A stretch of DNA of 64,000 bases from the NCBI GenBank assembly GCA_038849555.1, contig JAWCMT010000001.1:88682-152681 (forward strand). The letters run 5' to 3'. Below are positions 60,631 to 64,000 of this stretch, piece after piece (the stretch's first letter is position 1; every line of letters begins with the position of its first letter). Both the position numbers and the translations under genes were made by a program. A model generated the notes under the pieces. It was not told the DNA's origin and did not search any database. It saw only the letters and a program-made list of their open reading frames with translations. The stretch is from JAOAIV01 sp038849555. Lineage in GTDB: Archaea > Thermoproteota > Bathyarchaeia > Bathyarchaeales > Bathycorpusculaceae.

Positions 60631-61443
60631 ATGCAGGAAACGCGCATGAAAAAACAAAACTTAACGATTATTCTCTTGGCTGTCGTAACGCTTGCCATAG
60701 CCGCTTTCGCGTTTGTGTTACTGACAGGAACACCGGTGCAGACTAAACCTTTAAGCTACACTTACGAAGTTGTCAAAGTTTATCCTCATGACCCAAACGC
60801 GTTCACCCAAGGCTTAGTTATTGAGCACGGGGTCCTATACGAGGGCACGGGGCTCTGGGGCTGCTCTACACTGCGCCGAGTAGATTTAGAAACAGGCACA
60901 ATCCTGCAGATGCGCAGTTTGCCAGACGAGTTTTTTGGGGAAGGCATCACAATCTTTGGCGACGAGATTATCCAGTTAACTTGGCAGAATCAAATAGGCT
61001 TCGTCTATGACAAGCAAACATTTCAGCTACTGCGGAATTTTAGTTATCCAACTGAAGGCTGGGGAATTACGCATGATGGTAATCGGCTAATAATGAGTGA
61101 TGGAACAGCAAACCTGTATTTCTTGGATCCAGAAACTTTCCAGAGGATTGGGCAAGTTGAGGTTCGCGATGGGAACGTGCCTGTGGCAAGACTCAATGAA
61201 CTCGAGTTTGTTAAAGGAGACGTTTACGCTAATGTTTGGGGCGAAGAAAAAATTGCAATAATTAATCCGCAGACTGGGCAAGTCAAGGGCTGGATAGACT
61301 TAACAGGGATATACACGCAAGCGAGTCAGAACCCAAACAGTGTGCTTAACGGAATTGCCTATGATGCAGAATCTAACAGGCTTTTCGTAACTGGAAAATT
61401 GTGGTCGTATCTTTTTGAAATAAAGTTAATTGAGCGAAAGTAA
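60631..61443 (+). CDS. Glutaminyl-peptide cyclotransferase (glutamine cyclotransferase family)
   Basis: A 270-residue five-bladed-propeller enzyme of the plant/bacterial type (PF05096). An N-terminal membrane anchor (about 10-30) is followed by VYPHDPNAFTQGLVIEHGVL, LYEGTGLWGCSTLRRVDLET, FFGEGITIFGDEIIQLTW and LNELEFVKGDVYANVW with FVTGKLW near the end. The catalytic Glu lies in FTQGLVIE/YEGTG. It turns N-terminal Gln into pyroglutamate on exported proteins. ATG 60631 is used; ATG 60646 is equally good. It converges with the Lon-like gene. Confidence 0.88.
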   Translation: MQETRMKKQNLTIILLAVVTLAIAAFAFVLLTGTPVQTKPLSYTYEVVKVYPHDPNAFTQGLVIEHGVLYEGTGLWGCSTLRRVDLETGTILQMRSLPDEFFGEGITIFGDEIIQLTWQNQIGFVYDKQTFQLLRNFSYPTEGWGITHDGNRLIMSDGTANLYFLDPETFQRIGQVEVRDGNVPVARLNELEFVKGDVYANVWGEEKIAIINPQTGQVKGWIDLTGIYTQASQNPNSVLNGIAYDAESNRLFVTGKLWSYLFEIKLIERK

Positions 61444-61451
61444 AGTTGCCG

Positions 61452-63866
61452 TCAATCTTCGCTTTTCTTTAGTTCTCCAGCGGCAGAAGTGAATTCTCTG
61501 AGTTTTTCAGCCATCTCCTTAAGCGTCTTGTCCACTCGGTGATTTACTGTTCCTTCTTCGAAAGTTCCATCTGCGCGCCTTTGGCCAGCTTTAACTCCTG
61601 TGAGAATTTCTATGCCCTCATCAACTGTTTTAACAGCGTAAATGTGGAACTGCCCGTTTCTCACGGCTTCAACAACCTCTTCTTTCAGCATTAAATTCTG
61701 CACATTACTTTCGGGAATCATCACACCCTGCTTGCCTGTAAAACCTTTTGCCTTGCAAACTTCAAAGAAGCCCTCAATTTTTTCGTTCACACCGCCTATG
61801 GCTTGAACTTCACCTTTCTGATTTACTGAGCCTGTAACAGCGATATACTGCTTTATCGGCAGGCCAGAAAGCGCGGAAAGTATAGCGTATAATTCGGTGC
61901 TTGAAGCGCTGTCGCCTTCTACGCCAGCATAGCTCTGCTCAAAAACAAGTCGCGCAGAGAGGCTGAGCGGTTTATCCTGTGCGTACTTCTCGTTTAAGTA
62001 GCCGCTGAGAATGAGAACACCTTTAGTGTGGATAGGCCCACCCATTTTTGCTTCACGTTCTATGTCAATTACGCCTTCTTGGCCTAGGCCAATGCTTGCT
62101 GTTACGCGGGAGGGAGTGCCAAAAGCAAAATCACCGAAGCTCATAACGGATAGGCCATTAACTTGCCCAACTTTCTCTGCGTCAGTATCGATTAAGATTA
62201 TTCCTCTGTTGATCATTTCTTGGATTTTCTCTTGGATGAGCTTTGAGCGGTATATCTTTTCTTCAATGGCTTTTTTAACATGGTCTCCAGTTATAAAGCG
62301 CGAGTTTTCTTGCGTGGCATAAAAGTTTGCTTCGCGAACGATGTCTGCGACTTCAGCAAAGCGCGTGGACAGTTTCTGCTGATCCTGAGACAGACGCTGG
62401 CTATATTCTATTATCTTGGCTAAACCAGAGCTGTCGAGGTGCTTGAGGTTTTCTTTTTGGCATAGGGTGCAGACGAAAGCTGCATACTGCTGTATATTTT
62501 CCTCAGTACGCGGCATGGTGGTGTCGAATTCTGCTTTAACTTTAAAAAGCTCCGCGAACTCCATGTCCAAGAGGTATAGTTGCTGATAGAGGTAAGGGCT
62601 TCCTATTAGGATCACTTTGACTTTCAATGGTATCGGCTGCGGTTTGAGGCCCTTAGTGCTGATAAAGCCAAAGCGTTCCTGTGGCTCTTCAATAACAATT
62701 TTCTCGTCTCTTAACGCGCGTTTCAGTCCTTCGTACGAGAAAGGATTTAGAAGCAGATCTTCGATGGGGATAATCAAGTAGCCACCATTAGCTTTATGCA
62801 GAGAGCCGCTGCGGATCATAGTGAAATCGGTTATGAGCGCTCCGAATTGCACTTCTTTCTCGGTTGTGCCGAAAAGGTTTTGGTATGTAGGATTGAATTC
62901 CATTATAACGGGTGCGCCTTTAAGTGTAGAGTTATCAACTATTACGTTTACTTCGTATTTTCTGAAGGGCGACTCTTTTACCCAAGGAAGTGGAAATGGA
63001 AGCGGCTGTTGAGGTTCACCTTGTTTTACGAATTGGGCTATGTTGTCGAGAATGTCATTTTGCACATCTTTAAGGTAAGTGGTTATTTCAGGCATAGCCT
63101 TGTATTTTTCAACCAAGTCTTCAACTAAGTTGCCGATTGCGTAAAGCGCGACGTCGCGATTAAGCTTCTTAATTGCTTCGTGAATTTTACGTTCCAAATC
63201 TATAAACTGCCGCATTGCGCTTCGGAATTCTACCTCTAAGCGCTCTCGCTTTTCCTGAATGAGCTGTTGCATCTTTGGCGGCAACCGTAGCAGTTCTTCC
63301 TCGCTGACTGGACGACCATTGATCACGGGAATGAGAAGCAAACCAACAGGGGTGCTTTGAATTATGAAGCCCTCCTGCTGCGCCCTAACGTTTAGCCTGT
63401 CAATTAACTCCTTCCGTTGCTTCTCTATCTCACGTATTGTTGCTTCTCTTTTTGCAGTGTAGTCTTCGCTTTCGAAAGCTTTAGGAAGTGCTGTTTTGGC
63501 GCTTTCAATGAGAAATTTCATGTCATCGCGAAACTGCTTTCCCTTACCGGCAGGCAGCGATATTGCCTTCGGCTCATATGGATTGGAAAAGTTGTTTACA
63601 TAGCACCAGTCTGAAGGCACCGGCTCAACACGGGCTACTTCTTCAACGAAACTTTTAACCGCGGTTTTCCTTCCTGTTCCAGGATAACCCGCTACGTAAA
63701 TATTAAAGCCCTGATTCCTAATGCCTAAACCAAACTTTAAAGCTCGAACAGCCCTTTCCTGGCCGATTATCTCCTGAAGCGGCGCCAGTTCTTGGGTTGT
63801 CTCGCAGCGTACGAGGCTACTGTCGCATTCTTTTCTGAGACTCTCCGGGGATAATTCGCCTTTCAT
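61452..63866 (-). CDS. Lon-like AAA+ protease (AAA_32/Lon-C type)
   Basis: An 804-residue ATP-dependent protease. Walker A is AGYPGTGRKTAVKSF (about 58-72). A long coiled-coil insertion follows (about 130-290). The Walker B-like region reads HKANGGYLIIPIEDLL. The C-terminal protease domain has Ser653 in EGDSAS and Lys696 in GGVNEKIEGF; their spacing of 43 equals that of the Ser/Lys dyad in E. coli Lon. This plan (AAA_32 N-part plus Lon-C) differs from archaeal membrane LonB and matches the LonH/YcbZ-like family found in bacteria. It would degrade damaged or regulatory proteins in the cytoplasm. ATG 63866. Confidence 0.9.
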   Translation of the reverse strand: MKGELSPESLRKECDSSLVRCETTQELAPLQEIIGQERAVRALKFGLGIRNQGFNIYVAGYPGTGRKTAVKSFVEEVARVEPVPSDWCYVNNFSNPYEPKAISLPAGKGKQFRDDMKFLIESAKTALPKAFESEDYTAKREATIREIEKQRKELIDRLNVRAQQEGFIIQSTPVGLLLIPVINGRPVSEEELLRLPPKMQQLIQEKRERLEVEFRSAMRQFIDLERKIHEAIKKLNRDVALYAIGNLVEDLVEKYKAMPEITTYLKDVQNDILDNIAQFVKQGEPQQPLPFPLPWVKESPFRKYEVNVIVDNSTLKGAPVIMEFNPTYQNLFGTTEKEVQFGALITDFTMIRSGSLHKANGGYLIIPIEDLLLNPFSYEGLKRALRDEKIVIEEPQERFGFISTKGLKPQPIPLKVKVILIGSPYLYQQLYLLDMEFAELFKVKAEFDTTMPRTEENIQQYAAFVCTLCQKENLKHLDSSGLAKIIEYSQRLSQDQQKLSTRFAEVADIVREANFYATQENSRFITGDHVKKAIEEKIYRSKLIQEKIQEMINRGIILIDTDAEKVGQVNGLSVMSFGDFAFGTPSRVTASIGLGQEGVIDIEREAKMGGPIHTKGVLILSGYLNEKYAQDKPLSLSARLVFEQSYAGVEGDSASSTELYAILSALSGLPIKQYIAVTGSVNQKGEVQAIGGVNEKIEGFFEVCKAKGFTGKQGVMIPESNVQNLMLKEEVVEAVRNGQFHIYAVKTVDEGIEILTGVKAGQRRADGTFEEGTVNHRVDKTLKEMAEKLREFTSAAGELKKSED

Positions 63867-64000
63867 TTTCTTAAAACCTCGTCAATCCTAATCTAATCTG
63901 ATGAAACATTTAACTCTTAATGCCTAAAGGCTACTGCCCGCAGCTATCAAGTTATTTTTGGCGCCAACTGTGCCTTTTTGATTATGAAAACACCCGAGTT
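63867..64000. other. Terminal non-coding stretch
   Basis: The last 134 bases hold the promoter side of the Lon-like gene (AT-rich, with TTAAGAGTTAAATG read on the minus strand) and no recognisable gene. Confidence 0.4.

Noticed and set aside
1..64000. Insertion sequences, transposases, integrases or prophage
   Set aside because: None was found; no transposase motifs, terminal inverted repeats with target duplications, or phage structural genes are visible.

Overview
The window is archaeal. Its ribosomal proteins are of archaeal type (eL19, eL32, S4e, eL14), with an Rpp29 gene between uL29 and uS17. It also has Cbf5, an EndA tRNA-splicing endonuclease, an intron-bearing tRNA-Ser, an ether-lipid UbiA prenyltransferase, an archaeal-type UMP kinase and an ESCRT-III/CdvB protein. 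CdvB beside this gene set points to the TACK side of the archaea; a Bathyarchaeia-like metagenomic genome is my best guess, but that is inference. Five runs of exactly 10 N show that the sequence is a scaffold. Four of the gaps cut genes (zinc-ribbon protein, glpX, a DRE-TIM enzyme, uL5), and I bridged these by hand.

Layout. 1-9.4 kb: end of a HerA-like ATPase, a Nudix hydrolase, a MacB-type ABC pair, a PadR-controlled ABC-2 exporter, UMP kinase, a second ABC-2 exporter and a zinc-ribbon protein. 9.6-16.3 kb: membrane and surface proteins, a CDF metal transporter and a PQQ-type propeller protein broken by a TAA. 16.4-19.8 kb: a tight three-gene operon that reads as a compact SMC complex (SMC5/6-like ATPase, kleisin-like, KITE-like). 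19.8-24.2 kb: a secreted propeller and a membrane-bound HTH regulator sharing an operator, a membrane ATP-cone protein and CdvB. 24.4-33.3 kb: lipid genes, a sugar nucleotidyltransferase, EndA, a PhoU-like protein, GlyRS, GlpX and a DedA-like protein. 33.4-41.4 kb: a dispersed intergenic repeat, a DUF2400-like/nuclease fusion, a radical SAM enzyme, a DRE-TIM enzyme, PyrB and an HTH-fused NrdD homologue that appears to lack both radical residues.

41.5-50.0 kb is one long minus-strand ribosomal operon, uL22 to uL30. It lacks the S19/L2 genes that usually precede it and the L15/SecY genes that usually follow. Divergent from it run eL14, cbf5 and an rRNA methyltransferase-like gene, then tRNA-Ser(GGA) with a 19-nt intron. 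52.7-60.5 kb holds surface proteins, a second membrane-bound wHTH regulator whose upstream DNA resembles that of a neighbouring secreted-protein gene, a DUF559-like nuclease and small proteins, among them a desulforedoxin-like one of 57 residues. The window ends with a glutaminyl cyclase and a Lon-like AAA protease.

The best candidates for new biology are the compact SMC operon (16378-19777), the apparently inactive NrdD with a DNA-binding domain (39011-41218) and the two membrane-bound HTH regulators with matching operators.
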